Made by a program: the position numbers and the translations under genes. Shown in pieces: positions 53,928-64,000 of a stretch of 64,000 bases of DNA (position 1 is the stretch's first letter; each line of letters opens with the position of its first letter). Source of the DNA: Tetrapyrgos nigripes (lineage: Eukaryota; Basidiomycota; Agaricomycetes; Agaricales; Campanellaceae). Location of the stretch: contig JAACJM010000232.1 in the NCBI GenBank assembly GCA_013368315.1, positions 1-64,000 of the forward strand. The letters are read 5' to 3'. A model generated the notes under the pieces. It saw only the letters and a list, made by a program, of their open reading frames with translations, was not told the DNA's origin and did not search any database.

Positions 53928-55580
53928 GTGACGCCTATTTTACTTAGTGTCCGTTATCAGTAAAATGGCAAACCAGCTTTTTACAACTTTTATGTGACTT
54001 TTTCCGATCCATGCCGTACTTTCAAAACACAGGCCCGATCACTTTTGAAAGTTGCCTCCTGCTTTCAAAAGTCTTAAGAAAAGCTACTGGAAAGCTGCAG
54101 GGAAAGCTACTAAATAGGATTAGGAGAACCACATCCTCATACCTCAGATTCCTAAGATTAGTGCATTAAAAGAGATATTATTACAAGAGCTATGAAATGG
54201 TACATGGAATGGAAAGCATTGCTAGTTGGTACTATAGACGGGCCCTTCCAACCACCTCTGCATACAATACTATCACACCAACCAATGAAAGTAGATCCCA
54301 TCATCCTAAACGTACACACCAGGTTAGGTTTTGATATTGGGTTGTGAAGGGCAAGCTGACTTACCGAACGAGTATGCTCCTTTCGAAAGATTCATCCTAT
54401 GCCTGAAGAGGAAAGTTTCTGTGTTAGTATTGATCACTGTCAAAAAAGTTTAAAGGAAACGCACCACAAATCGTTCTTCCAACGGATTACACAGCCTCAG
54501 TATGCAGCACACCAGACTAGAGGGGACAAGTCAGACATGTTGAAGGACAAGCAAAGGGTAAAGTACGCACCTATCCCTTGAAGTTGTTATTCCCCAACTG
54601 ACACATTGCAAACATTTGGCCGAGCTGAGAACTGAGTTATGGAAAACAACAGAGCATTTAGCGCCATCATAAAGATTTTTAAAAAGACACATTTACCGTC
54701 AGAAAGGCACCGAAGGCAGGCGATGAGATGAGCGCAGTTAAAGGTCAACAAAACCGGAACTGTACAGTTGACCGGCATTTACCGAAGTTGCGGCTCACAG
54801 AGGCTCGTCCCCAGTCAGGGCCAGTACCTCTAAATGTCCCTCCTCCTCCCCTGTCTGCTATTATAGTGCCATCTGAGGAAACCCAGTCAGATCTAGTATA
54901 CTACACACTTCGCTCAATCAATTACATATATTAACACAGGTTTGAGTGCGTGTGTTGTATAATTATAATCTATTGGTACAGTGAGTCTATTTTATGCTTG
55001 ACATGTAGAAAGTGAGGTCGTCCAGAAAATCTCGGTAAAAGTCGTTTAAAAGTGGATGCCATATGGAAAAAAGTAAAAGACAGAAAAAGCTTCCGGAAAA
55101 AAGTAGAAGACGGAAAAAGCTTCCGTCAGAAAAGCCGATCAAAAGGCTTTACGGGAAAAAGTCACCGAAAGCTCCGAAAAGCGGGGAAAAATCGATTTGC
55201 CGTTTTACTGATGGTCATCAAAAAAGTTCCCACTTGAGCCCTGTCCTCTGTTTTTGGGCGGGGTCGCGTCTCGGCTCAAGATTTGTGTGAGCGAGTGAAT
55301 AGCTGCCTGACCCCATTCCGGATGCGAGTGCAGCAAACGATTAGTCTCAGCCTAAATGCCTCGTAACACAGTCATAGTCAGAAAGGCTAGAAAAGCAAAT
55401 CAGCGTATTGTGTCCGTAATGGTACAATTCAATGACTTGAGTATATGTCGCTGTCCACTCAGTTGCATGCGCTAATCCAAATGTCAGAGGGAAATCAGAT
55501 TTATATTTTGAACTTCTCGAGTTTCAACAAGTTTTCAACACAGTATCCAAACGGGCAGCTTAACCAACCGTCCATCAGGC
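53928..55580. other. No recognised gene; short 30-bp tandem repeat
   Basis: There is no family resemblance in any open stretch. At 55064-55123 a 30-base unit (GAAAAAAGTAAAAGACAGAA, AAGCTTCCG) is repeated twice, followed by fragments of it. The remaining sequence is AT-rich and featureless to me. Confidence 0.4.
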
Positions 55581-57765
55581 TTAAGTGTCCCCTATACCTA
55601 AAATAAAGTGCCTCAACCCTTCCAACCCTTCATTGACCTCATCCTCATCCGGCACACTAAATGACGCCCTCACGTATCTTGAATTCCCATTCTCAGGCTG
55701 CCAGAACACCGCCCAGGGCAACCTCTCCACCGCATCCCGCATTTCCACTTTGGTGACAGCAGAATCAGGTATGAGTAGCTTGAACCAAAAGAACATCCCT
55801 GCTTCCGGTCGTTCCCATCTAGCAAGTTCCTTGAGATGTTTGTTCATAGCATCTTCGAATGTATCCCGCTTTTTACGATAAAACTCGGAAGCCGATCTCA
55901 CGTGAGAATCAAAGCCGTCGTTGCCCCACTTTTTGAGGAGGGCATGGGCGATGACTTGGGCTAGAGAGGAGGCTTGAAGATTGGAGGAAGTTGTGGTCTG
56001 GGACAAATAGGAGAAAGGAAAAAATAACGTCAGTTAAGTCAGTGTAACAAGAAGACTAGGGCTCGACGTAAAAAGAAAAAAGCGACATTTGCGGGCGTGG
56101 GTAGCGAGGTATTATCATGGCGCCAGGGATCACAGACCAGAGAAAGACGCGGATGCACAATTAACAACAGCGATGGATCCGAATCCGAACCCGGTCGAAA
56201 CAAGGAAAAGAAAAAATAGAAGCGATGAGATGGAGAAGCAGACTGAACCCGTTACACTATCCATAATATTCTAATCTACTTTCTGATCCACGCTTTGGGC
56301 GTAGAGTCTATGGGAAACCGAATCACTGAGACATCACTCAGAACCAGATCCTTCAACCATAAAGCCTTGATCAAGCCGATCGGCGGTGACCATAGCAGAA
56401 AATGTCGAAGTGGAGTGGCAATGAGGAATGTCGGAACGTCCAATACATCCGGGATATTGCCAGAGGATATCCCGTGTAGAGTTTCAATAGAAACGAGATT
56501 CGAGGTACTTGCGACAAGATGACTGGCTAACGAGAACAAGGATAGAAGAGCAACACCGAGGAATCGCCGTGGAAATGAAGAAGAAACAAAACAAGAACAC
56601 AGGGAAAGAGAAAAACAAAGAGAGAAGTTGGAGAGAAGCCAAACAAAATTCGGAGAAAGTATGGGCAAACGAACCCAGGCTATGGAAGGAGAGACTGAAG
56701 TAAAAATTTATGACTCACATGTCTTTCTATAAGCTTCAGCAAATGTGCTGGACCAGAAGCCCAGCCAATAGGCATTCCGGCGGAAAGGATCTTGGTAAGA
56801 CTATCAAATCGTACGACTCGTCCACCCTCATACTGGCCTTTTTCTGTAGATTCAGTAGCTTCAAGGGCGAAGTACGACGGTGGTCGCGGTGCTTCGCTGT
56901 AATACAGGTAGTAGTAAGGGTCATCTGCGACATGGAAAGGATGAGAAGGTCTGCCGGCGGAGAACTGGAGGGTAGATCACGACGTACCTTCGAGAATGAT
57001 AAAGTCGTGCTCCCTGGCTAGCTTAAGAACCTCCTTGCGTCGTTCCGTTGTAGTAGTTATGCCGGTAGGGTTGCAACCATACTATGCAGTGTCTCGTCAG
57101 TTGAGAAAACAGGTAATGAGCGAAGGCAAGGTCCCTACAGGAACAGTGTAAAGAAATTTGGGTTTGGGGTTTTCAGGTGTCCACTTGCAGGATTCAAGAA
57201 TATCACGAAGATATTCAGCACAGATGCCATCGCCATCTGTCTGGACCATAATTGGGTTGCAGATGGTTTCAAACATGGGAATGATATCTCTGTGAAGATA
57301 CAATGAGAAAAGACGCTAAAGCTGGAGTATGGACTAAGACGTACTTGTAGACGAATGATTCGACAAAAATGGAGTCACGGTGTGTGTGTGTGTGTGTCTT
57401 ATTATGGTGGTTGACCATCGCTTGTACAGCCTGTCCCAGCATAAGCGCGCGAAACTTGAGAATGGGAGAAGCTGGCAACGTACCCTGTAAATCAATTCCC
57501 GGCTTCCTGAGCCTATGCATATCCTCCAGCCTTCGCCAGCCCTCCTTCCATGCATCCTAGATTGCAATTCTCGAAGCCAACGAGCAAGATCTGTAATCTC
57601 GCTGGTGTTGCGATTGCGCAATCCAGCTACCAACGCCACTCTATCAATATTTACAGAGATCTCGTTAGGAGTATTCAAAGAGGTGTCGTTAGGAGGAGAG
57701 CGTGCAGTGATGTTGAGGGATATGAGCGGAAGAATTTCCTCCTGAAATTTGCCAGCGTACTGATT
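55581..57765 (-). CDS. Aromatic/2-aminoadipate aminotransferase-like enzyme (PLP fold type I)
   Basis: Six exons on the minus strand: 57765-57484, 57454-57345, 57289-57139, 57081-56988, 56924-56719 and 55997-55581, 420 codons with all phases consistent. Motifs in order: AGKFQEEILPLISLNITAR; WRICIGSGSRELIYR (cofactor phosphate region); RALMLGQAVQAMVN...SIFVESFVYK; FLYTVPYGCNPTGIT (substrate/PLP Asn); FIILEDDPYYYL (Asp and Tyr that hold PLP); FDSLTKILSAGMPIGW (Schiff-base Lys); MFFWFKLLIPDS and SRYVRASFSVPDE (substrate-carboxylate Arg). This is the ARO8/kynurenine aminotransferase-like family, which transaminates aromatic amino acids in the cytosol. The usual 40-60 N-terminal residues are missing; the region upstream is a minisatellite. 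Exon 57454-57345 contains an in-frame CA-repeat (THTHTHTH). The last intron is long (721 bases). Confidence 0.85.
57379..57398. repeat. Dinucleotide GT/AC microsatellite within an exon
   Basis: About ten GT dinucleotides (plus strand) fall within an aminotransferase exon and encode alternating Thr-His between MVN and RDSIF, where relatives have a short NPGD turn. The reading frame is kept. Confidence 0.8.
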
Positions 57766-57949
57766 CTATTTGGTATTTCAGCAGGTATATGAATGTGAAA
57801 GGTGTGAGTTCGCGATGAGATGAAGGTTTGTAGGAGAGAAAGGCGACAGTTTGCAACTCACCATTTATGGCCACTTTACAATGAGGAACTAGAACAAGAA
57901 CAAGAACAAGTAAGTGAGGAAGAGAAGGAGAGTTCTTAAGGTCTCTGTC

Positions 57950-58545
57950 AGTACGCTATCGATAGATGTCCAGATTGTGATATTGCAGTACGATGTGGAA
58001 GAGATGGTAAACTTTAACGACTCGTTATCAATAGATGTCCAGATTGTGATATTGCAGTACGATGAGGAAGAGATAGTAAACTTTAATGACTCGTTATCAA
58101 TAGATGTCCAGATTGTGATATTGTGGAAGAGATGGTAAACTTTAATGGCTCGTTATCGATAGATGTCCAGATTATGATATTGCAGTACGATGTGGAAGAG
58201 ATGGTAAACTTTAACGACTCGTTATCAATAGATGTCCAGATTGTGATATTGCAGTACGATGTGGAAGAGATAGTAAACTTTAATGACTCGTTATCAATAG
58301 ATGTCCAGATTGTGATATTGTGGAAGAGATGGTAAACTTTAATGGCTCGTTATCGATAGATGTCCCGATTGTGATATTGCAGTACGATGTGGAAGAGATG
58401 GTAAACTTTAACGACTCGTTATCAATAGATGTCCAGATTGTGATATTGCAGTACGATGTGGAAGAGATAGTAAACTTCAATGACTCGTTATCGATAGATG
58501 TCCAGATTGTGATATTGCAGTACGATGTGGAAGAGATAGCACGCC
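57950..58545. repeat. 69/69/59-bp higher-order minisatellite
   Basis: Nine units, each starting near AGATGTCCAGATTGTGATAT, at 57964, 58033, 58102, 58161, 58230, 58299, 58358, 58427 and 58496. Spacings are 69, 69, 59, 69, 69, 59, 69, 69, i.e. a 197-bp higher-order unit in which every third copy lacks ten bases (CAGTACGATG). Both strands are open over 69-bp units (VQIVILQYDVEEMVNFNDSL on plus). It lies directly upstream of the aminotransferase. Confidence 0.93.
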
Positions 58546-58975
58546 GCGCAGGAATGAATGTTAGCCAGGCGAAAGTTGGATAGAAAAGGTGAAATATCCT
58601 GATCAGTATAATTCTGCCAGAAACCATATCAGAAAGAAATCAATGGGCAAATGTACTCGAATACATTTTGTGTTCATTCGTGTCAAATTAGTCCGCATTC
58701 CCAAAGAATTGTAGTGACTGAAATTCGTTAGGATATATTAATATTCCGAGTATGGCATACACAATGGTAATCTCGATAAATACAAGGACCAAAACTTTAC
58801 TCGGATACGATGGGAATTTAATGGCTCAAACCGCATTGGGAATCTTATTGTTTACAGATAAGTATCCTAGATGGTTGGAAACTAGTCGTTTCCGGGTATC
58901 AAATATCCAGCGACGGCCCAGCTGACGCTTGTACAAAGCTCAGCCTCAAATTGGCGCCAGTGCTGAAGCCGGTGA
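58546..58975. other. Intergenic, nothing recognised
   Basis: AT-rich sequence with no coding pattern, between the minisatellite and the 3' end of the minus-strand gene ending at 58976. Confidence 0.5.
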
Positions 58976-59717
58976 CTAGGTCTTTCTCTTTGCTTTTGGC
59001 TTCTGCTTACACTCAATCATGAGAAGGTATTTCATCGGCCAGTGATCCTCGTAATTGTCCAAAAAGACTTTCCACTCTTTCAGAATCTAACTCGCAGTCA
59101 GCTTGAGAGTAATGAAGAAACAGAAGATATACCTTCTGTCGGACAGGTTCGAGGTCTCTCTCTGGCTGGGAATCGTAGGAAGCGGCTGGGAGATCCCGTG
59201 CAGCCTTAACAACGCATGCCTGGATACGGTAAGTAAGAACAGACAGGCTAGACTCTGATGGTGTGCCTACCTCAAACTTTTGGGAGATTTCGAGTGGATG
59301 TGCAAAGCTCTTCAGCAGCTGGTGTCTGCCAAAAGATGCGGCTCTTGGAGGGCAGGCGTGTGTGATTTTTCGGACACCATCAGAGCTTGGATTGGAAATT
59401 GTGGGTGTGTTGGATGGTATAGCAGTGATTGATGCAGGCTCTGCCTGGTCCGGGACTGGCATTGGAAACGGGTTTCCGAGGCCGGAGCTGGATGGAGGGC
59501 ACTGCTCTGGGTTAGTGATGAGAAAATGAACTCGGCTGCGGCGATGACGGTATGGATGATGATGGTCGGCTTGTGGGATCGTGTCGCAGGGGTCTTCTTC
59601 GGCAAGTGTGAGTCGCCTCGGTGAAGGGAAGACATCGGTGTCAGAAAGTAGAAGAATAGCTATGGGAGGGCGTGGGCGCGGGGAGGCACGAGAACGGACT
59701 CTGACAGTGGGAGGCAT
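58976..59717 (-). CDS. Hypothetical protein, 214 aa, two introns
   Basis: Exons 59717-59271, 59219-59133 and 59086-58976, all splice phases zero, GT-AG introns of about 50 bases. Start chosen at MPPTVRVRSRASPRPRPP; an upstream in-frame ATG at 59792 is possible. Sequence: a Pro/Arg-rich start, ILLLSDTDVFPSPRRLTLAE, a Ser/Pro-rich middle, HQLLKSFAHPLEISQKFEAC, then WKVFLDNYEDHWPMKYLLMI and a basic end (KQKPKAKRKT). It is similar in style to uncharacterised basidiomycete proteins with a C-terminal aromatic/basic block; I cannot assign a function. The clean phases argue that it is an intact host gene. Confidence 0.6.
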
Positions 59718-59987
59718 TGAAGTTGAGTCGATGTGAGTCCCGAGGTATATAGCGGGGACTCTATTGTTTTGTGAGTCCAAAGCGACGTCCAAGCTACTAT
59801 TGTCATTTCTCGTCGATACTATTCAGTTACCAAATAAGGAAATCCGAAGACAAAAGCAAGGGAAGAACCGAAAAGCAATGATGCCAGCGAAAGCTGACGC
59901 TTCGACCTTATTGTGAGTGAAAGATAATAAGGGTCTGAGGCCTGAAGTATAAATGTCTCTCAAATCAGTGTATAGGGACAAATCACT
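59718..59987. promoter_or_regulatory. Divergent gap between the unknown gene and the WD40 gene
   Basis: About 270 bases between a minus-strand start (59717) and a plus-strand start (59988), so it must contain both promoters. I see no clear TATA box or repeated operator. Confidence 0.4.
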
Positions 59988-60232
59988 ATGATGCTGACTT
60001 ACCAACTCGATCACACTCTCAAAGGACATACTGGAACCATCCAGTGTATGGCAGTCACGGAGGACGGGAGATACCTTGCTAGCGGTGGTAAGTGCTCCAA
60101 ATCTCAATAGTTAGCAGAAATCTTGACATGGACCTATACACAGCTAACGACGGCACAGTCATATGGGACCTGCAGACGATGTCCATCGTTAAGCAGATTT
60201 CGAGTAACGAAGTCCGCGATGCCACGACGGCC

Positions 60233-61092
60233 GAGTATATACTAGTATAGTGTTAGTGTAAGTAGTACTAGTACGTACCTGAGCCCCAAAATAGTGTAAG
60301 TTCATGCAAAAGAGTGTAAGTGCTAATTCGGACCATAATCCTGTTTAGGCCTCGACGTCGACCCCCGCTCCCGCCGCTTATACTATAAGCCTACCGCCCT
60401 CACCGCCATCCCGCCGTTAACATATATCACCCATCCAGGTGCGTGTTACAAGACCCGTTGGTTGCTACTAATTTAAAGTGATTTGAACTTTTGTGATAGA
60501 GTCATTTCTATCTGATGACTTTTTTTGCTTTTAAAAGGCTGAGAGATGCGGCTGCAGAGCCAATGATCTCAGAAGACAATCCATATTATCTTTCTGAAGC
60601 CACTATACGAACTGTCCAAGGTATGGAACTTTTTAGATAGCTTCTCAACGTAGATATCACTCATGCCTTCATGATTTGCTCAGAACAATAGTAGAACCAA
60701 ACTACATAGAACTTTACACACTTTCACGAGTATGTACGTAGTAGTCACAAAAATCATTGCCATACCTTCATATTTCATCAGAATTGGTTGATTTCTTGTA
60801 TATACCTACTTTAATATGTTATCAAGCTATAAATACCTCCCGGAGAGCTTAGTGGTAGATCTGTTCGTTGCTAGAGCTCACTGAAAGTGGCCTATGAGTG
60901 GGAAGAGGCGCGCACTTCCACATTTGGAAGTGCGCGCCGCTGTTCCAATCAAAGATTGATGGTATCATTGGCATGTTCACTGTATCCCCGGACAGCTTAC
61001 ACTATTCTCAGATTTGGGATGACAGGCCTTTCACTATTTACAGCGCATAGCCGAGGTAAGTAGCTTACACTAAGACTATTCTGGTCATTCCT
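60233..61092. mobile_element. 860-bp inverted-repeat element, 10-bp duplication CACGACGGCC
   Basis: CACGACGGCC occurs at 60223-60232 and 61093-61102, the first in the left and the second in the right half of the WD40 exon. The ends share an imperfect inverted repeat: AGTATAGTGTTAGTGTAAG on the left against AGAATAGTCTTAGTGTAAG on the right complement. An 8-bp or longer duplication with short imperfect ends suggests a hAT-like non-autonomous element, but other groups are possible. No transposase inside. Confidence 0.75.
60907..60938. repeat. Perfect 14-bp stem hairpin, loop CATT
   Basis: GGCGCGCACTTCCA and TGGAAGTGCGCGCC flank CATT. It lies inside the 860-bp element, just after GAGAGCTTAGTGGTAGATC, which resembles a tRNA D-arm/A-box. 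Confidence 0.9.
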
Positions 61093-62114
61093 CACGACGG
61101 CCGTTCTGTGGATCAAGAGGCAAGACACGTTAGAGGGAGGACTGATATATGGGACTGGGAGCGGGTACCTAGTCTTCTGGATTCATAATAATCAGGCAAG
61201 GAGCTTCTCTTTGTAAGGACGAGTCTACTCACCGAAGAACTATAGAGCTATGAAGAGGTTGCGTGTATTGAAATGGCTCAGCCGAGCGAAGTAACCTCGT
61301 TGGCTTACGACTCCTCAACCACCAGACTAGCAGCAACGAATAGGAAAGGTGTCGTTGCGCTGTTTGTTGTTGATCCTACGACAATGAAGGTCTCCGAAGA
61401 CAAGTGGGCAATACAGGTCAATAACAGTATTCCCAAGTCTGTGTTGTTTGACAACCGGAGAGATGTGGTTGTCTTTGGGATGCATGATGCTATGTGAGTG
61501 TATTTTGAGGACGCCGGACTCCAAACTGATCGACTTCAGCTACAAGTTGGACGGCGCAAATGGCTTGAGCAGCGACCAGTCGCTGGTGCACGGGACGCGA
61601 ATGTGAGTTATGTGTCAGTCATTCAAGATTATTTCTTTACTTACTTGCCGGGACAGAGGATATGGAACTTGCGATTCCACCAAGACAGTCTACTGCGTCG
61701 ACGATATAACAAGCGGGTGCACTCTGTATCGCATGACTGATGGATCCAAAATTCAGGACTTCAAAGTACCAAGGGAGAGGAAGGCCGGACGACCAAAGCA
61801 GGTCGCCTTTGGAGAGTCCTGCAAGGTGATCGTCAGTGGCAGTGACCACGGCAACGTCTACGTATTCGATAGACGGAGTGGAGAACTTCTCCAGACCCTG
61901 TCCACGGGGACGAAATCGAGGATACATGGACTTACGGTATGAGACATCATTCAGAATTCATTTGCAGCTTGGTTTTGACGGTCCTTGCCAGACATTTACG
62001 TTGAATGGAACAGAATACATCGCCGCTGGAGAGCTGGGAACCTCGGAGCTCGAGACCACCATCTTCATCTGCAAGAAAACCTTCGCGGTCTCGGCTGGAT
62101 GGTGCAAGCTCTGA

Positions 62115-64000
62115 TTCTGATAGCTGCTAGCATAGCAATTTATCAGAATTACAGTGGCTCTGTCACAGCCACAGGGTGGGGTCGAAGTGCAGAGGGTGGT
62201 CCTGGGGAAGCACAGACTGCGTTAGTGCGCGCCGTCTTAGAGACGACCGGATCACTATCAGCTGTGATGCCCACCTTGACCACTTCCTTGGCTACACACA
62301 TGAAGGCACCTGAGACAAGGTTGTCGGGTGTAACTATGCAGAGGGAGACATCACCAGCCAGTGCTTCAGCCTTTTGATGTAGTAGTAGTTCAATTTCATT
62401 GAATTGATGCAGATACGTATACATGAGTGCTAAGCTGAGAATTGCCAAAGAGGATGATTCGGTTCTCGAAGTCAGGGAGTCAGCATCAGGGTTGACACCA
62501 AGTCAACCAAAGAGAAAGACACTGAGTCCTTCATGTTGCTGTTACGACGCCAAGTCATGGGTGCTTTTAGACAAGGGACCTGGTCAGTGGAGACATGATG
62601 AGAGGGCTCAAATTGCTTACAGAGATCTGAGCGACAACTTGGAGGTGGTTCTGGGCAGAGTACTTGGAGGTGGTTTTGGGCAGAGTGATTAGGAGAAGTA
62701 ATACCTAGAGTAAATGAGTTGGTGAAAGGTAGCACCAGCAGCGCTGACCTTAGCATTCCTTCCTTTCATACTTAAGCTGGTAGACCAAGGTTTGGGTCCG
62801 ATTTACTTGTGAATGGCTTTGGAAAAACAAACCTGCAACGCAGTCATCGAGTTTGACGCGTCGCAGGCAGAGAGAAGCAGGGTGTTAGTAGTGTAAAAGA
62901 TGGATTCCGGAAACAAGATGATGATGATACTCACGAGGAAGGGGTGTACTGGTGAGAAGACTTGAGAACGGCTGAAGAGAACGGTTGCCTCGTTATGCAC
63001 AAGCACTCAAAAGTGACTTGGGCAAATTCACAGTTGACTCAAAAGTACAACTGCGTTGACCGAAGTAATTCAGGTCAAAGGGATTAGGGCGGCCAGAGGA
63101 AAACTTGGAGAGCTGTCGAGGGAGCCTGTTACGAGGCCTCTTAAAGGCCGAGTTAACTTAGGTCGACTTTTGCAATCTTCCCACGCCTGCAGATTTGTAT
63201 TGCGGTCTCTACGACAACCAAATTGCGGTCTGGACCGGGTCCAAGGACTAATGACGTCGACAACCACGACGTCAGGCGCTCATGACATCATCACGGCTTC
63301 CTCGGACCAACGCGTAACCAACGCAGCGTCCAGGTGCACCCTTGCTTCTGCACCCATTTCACCTCCCCCTCTATCGACTGGATGGCCTTGCGACTTGCGA
63401 GGTTTAGGTGGAGAGTGACCTTCCACCCTTATTGACTGGCGCTTGTCAAGCGCTGATTCAGAGTCATCCGGCATCATGGTCGAGACCCTCTGATGACGTT
63501 GTACTACCCATTGCCCAGAAGTGAAAAAGAAAATGTTGATATAGAGAAACTTTGTTAATTCTTATCCATTGCTCTAGAAATTTTACACACATATACTATG
63601 TAACCTATTCCTTCGATTCATCTTCTTTTTTGAGTTTTCCGATGATGTCTGTCTAAAGCCACAGAGATCCGATGAAGGAGAGGATATTGGCGCACAGAAG
63701 TGAAAAATGTGACCTGCATGTGACACACACCCAAAAAGCAGGCGCCGATTGGAGTTTTAATGGAGATGCCTTTTCACTCCGACCTCTCTCGCAAGATAAG
63801 AGTGCATAGCACACCATTCCTGGTCTCAAAAAGCTCCAGTAACAATAATCTCTGCTACTCTGAAGTATCGCACAAGGCCAAGCTGTTTTCACTACTGTCA
63901 CACTTGTGGATTCTTCATTTTCTAGGTATTCTGGCGTCTGGAAAATGCTCAGCATTTTCCTGCCTCATATAAAGCATATAGTAGTGTAGATAGATCCTAT
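62115..64000. other. No recognised gene; one 27-bp tandem duplication
   Basis: 62637-62690 contains ACTTGGAGGTGGTT and TTGGGCAGAGT (or CTGGGCAGAGT) twice in tandem. The open stretches on both strands have no family I recognise. Two GC-rich tracts at 63240-63420 show no clear gene. Nothing else can be supported up to the window end. Confidence 0.4.

Larger units (their letters stand above)
59988..62114 (+). pseudogene. WD40-repeat protein, disrupted by an 860-bp insertion
   Basis: Exons: 59988-60087, 60144-60232 continuing after the insertion to 61195, 61246-61493, 61540-61602, 61657-61936, and 61992-62114. Motifs: LKGHTGTIQCMAVTEDGRYL, NDGTVIWDLQ, GGLIYGTGSGYLVFW, EVTSLAYDSSTTRLAATNRK, GRPKQVAFGESCKVIVSGSD, GNVYVFDRRSGELLQTLSTG. 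These are beta-propeller blades of a family abundant in agaricomycetes; the partner is unknown. The insertion falls between ATTA and VLWIKRQ and leaves a 10-bp duplication; excision would restore the frame. Intron 3 (61196-61245) has a GC donor. An alternative 3' frame after 62090 encodes a hydrophobic segment (VQALILIAASIAIY) that could be a membrane anchor in relatives; here it needs a frame change. Apart from the insertion the gene looks young and intact. Confidence 0.7.

Noticed and set aside
56276..56668. Separate 130-codon minus-strand gene
   Set aside because: It falls entirely within the intron of the aminotransferase, has no recognisable motif and a hydrophobic, low-information composition.
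60850..60975. A genuine tRNA gene
   Set aside because: D-arm-like and B-box-like pieces are present, but no acceptor stem or anticodon arm can be folded and the long hairpin would be an abnormal variable arm.

Overview
The window looks like accessory, transposon-packed DNA of a mushroom-forming basidiomycete (Agaricomycetes). The reasons are many short introns of about 50-60 bases, a KDZ-type transposase carrying a TET/JBP-like dioxygenase gene, an F-box/leucine-rich-repeat relic, a WD40 gene and an aromatic aminotransferase gene. I cannot name the species.

Layout. 1-3340: decayed genes on the minus strand, including a JmjC-like fragment cut by the window edge, with a perfect-ended palindromic element at 2318-2876. 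3341-15 kb: a graveyard of solo LTRs, an F-box/LRR pseudogene, a 5'-truncated non-LTR retrotransposon and transposon-associated coiled-coil genes. 15.3-20.8 kb: a plus-strand coiled-coil gene made of many mini-exons. 20.84-45.12 kb: one KDZ DNA transposon with matching terminal inverted repeats. It holds a KDZ transposase gene (minus), a TET/JBP gene (minus) and a conserved KDZ-associated gene (plus). Two large fold-back elements ending in CACTGG/CCAGTG have inserted into it, at 23321-26545 (in a transposase intron) and 34677-42800 (in the KDZ-associated gene), each with a 3-bp target duplication. Each fold-back element carries minisatellites whose copies differ mostly at CpG. 45.26-46.90 kb: a Tc1/mariner relic with 419-bp inverted repeats. 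47.2-52.9 kb: a decayed Ty3/gypsy chromovirus on the minus strand. 52.96-53.93 kb: a small TA-flanked inverted-repeat element. 55.6-62.1 kb: ordinary host genes (aminotransferase, an unknown gene, and a WD40 gene broken by an 860-bp insertion with a 10-bp duplication). 62.1-64.0 kb: nothing recognised.

How it fits together. The history can be read in layers: an older transposon-associated gene was split by the KDZ element and by the Tc1 element, and the KDZ element was then hit by the two fold-back elements. The KDZ element has three unusual properties that point to one system. A 12-base motif, CTTTTGTAAAAG or its complement, recurs roughly 35 times inside it and in both termini. At several introns the same motif supplies the 3' splice site. 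Finally, its genes have been silenced largely by TGA codons at places where CGA is expected, as methyl-CpG deamination would produce, although the element carries a gene of the family that oxidises 5-methylcytosine. The association of KDZ transposons with TET/JBP genes in basidiomycetes is known (Iyer and colleagues, 2014). The motif/splice-site link and the layered fold-back insertions are what I regard as possibly new.
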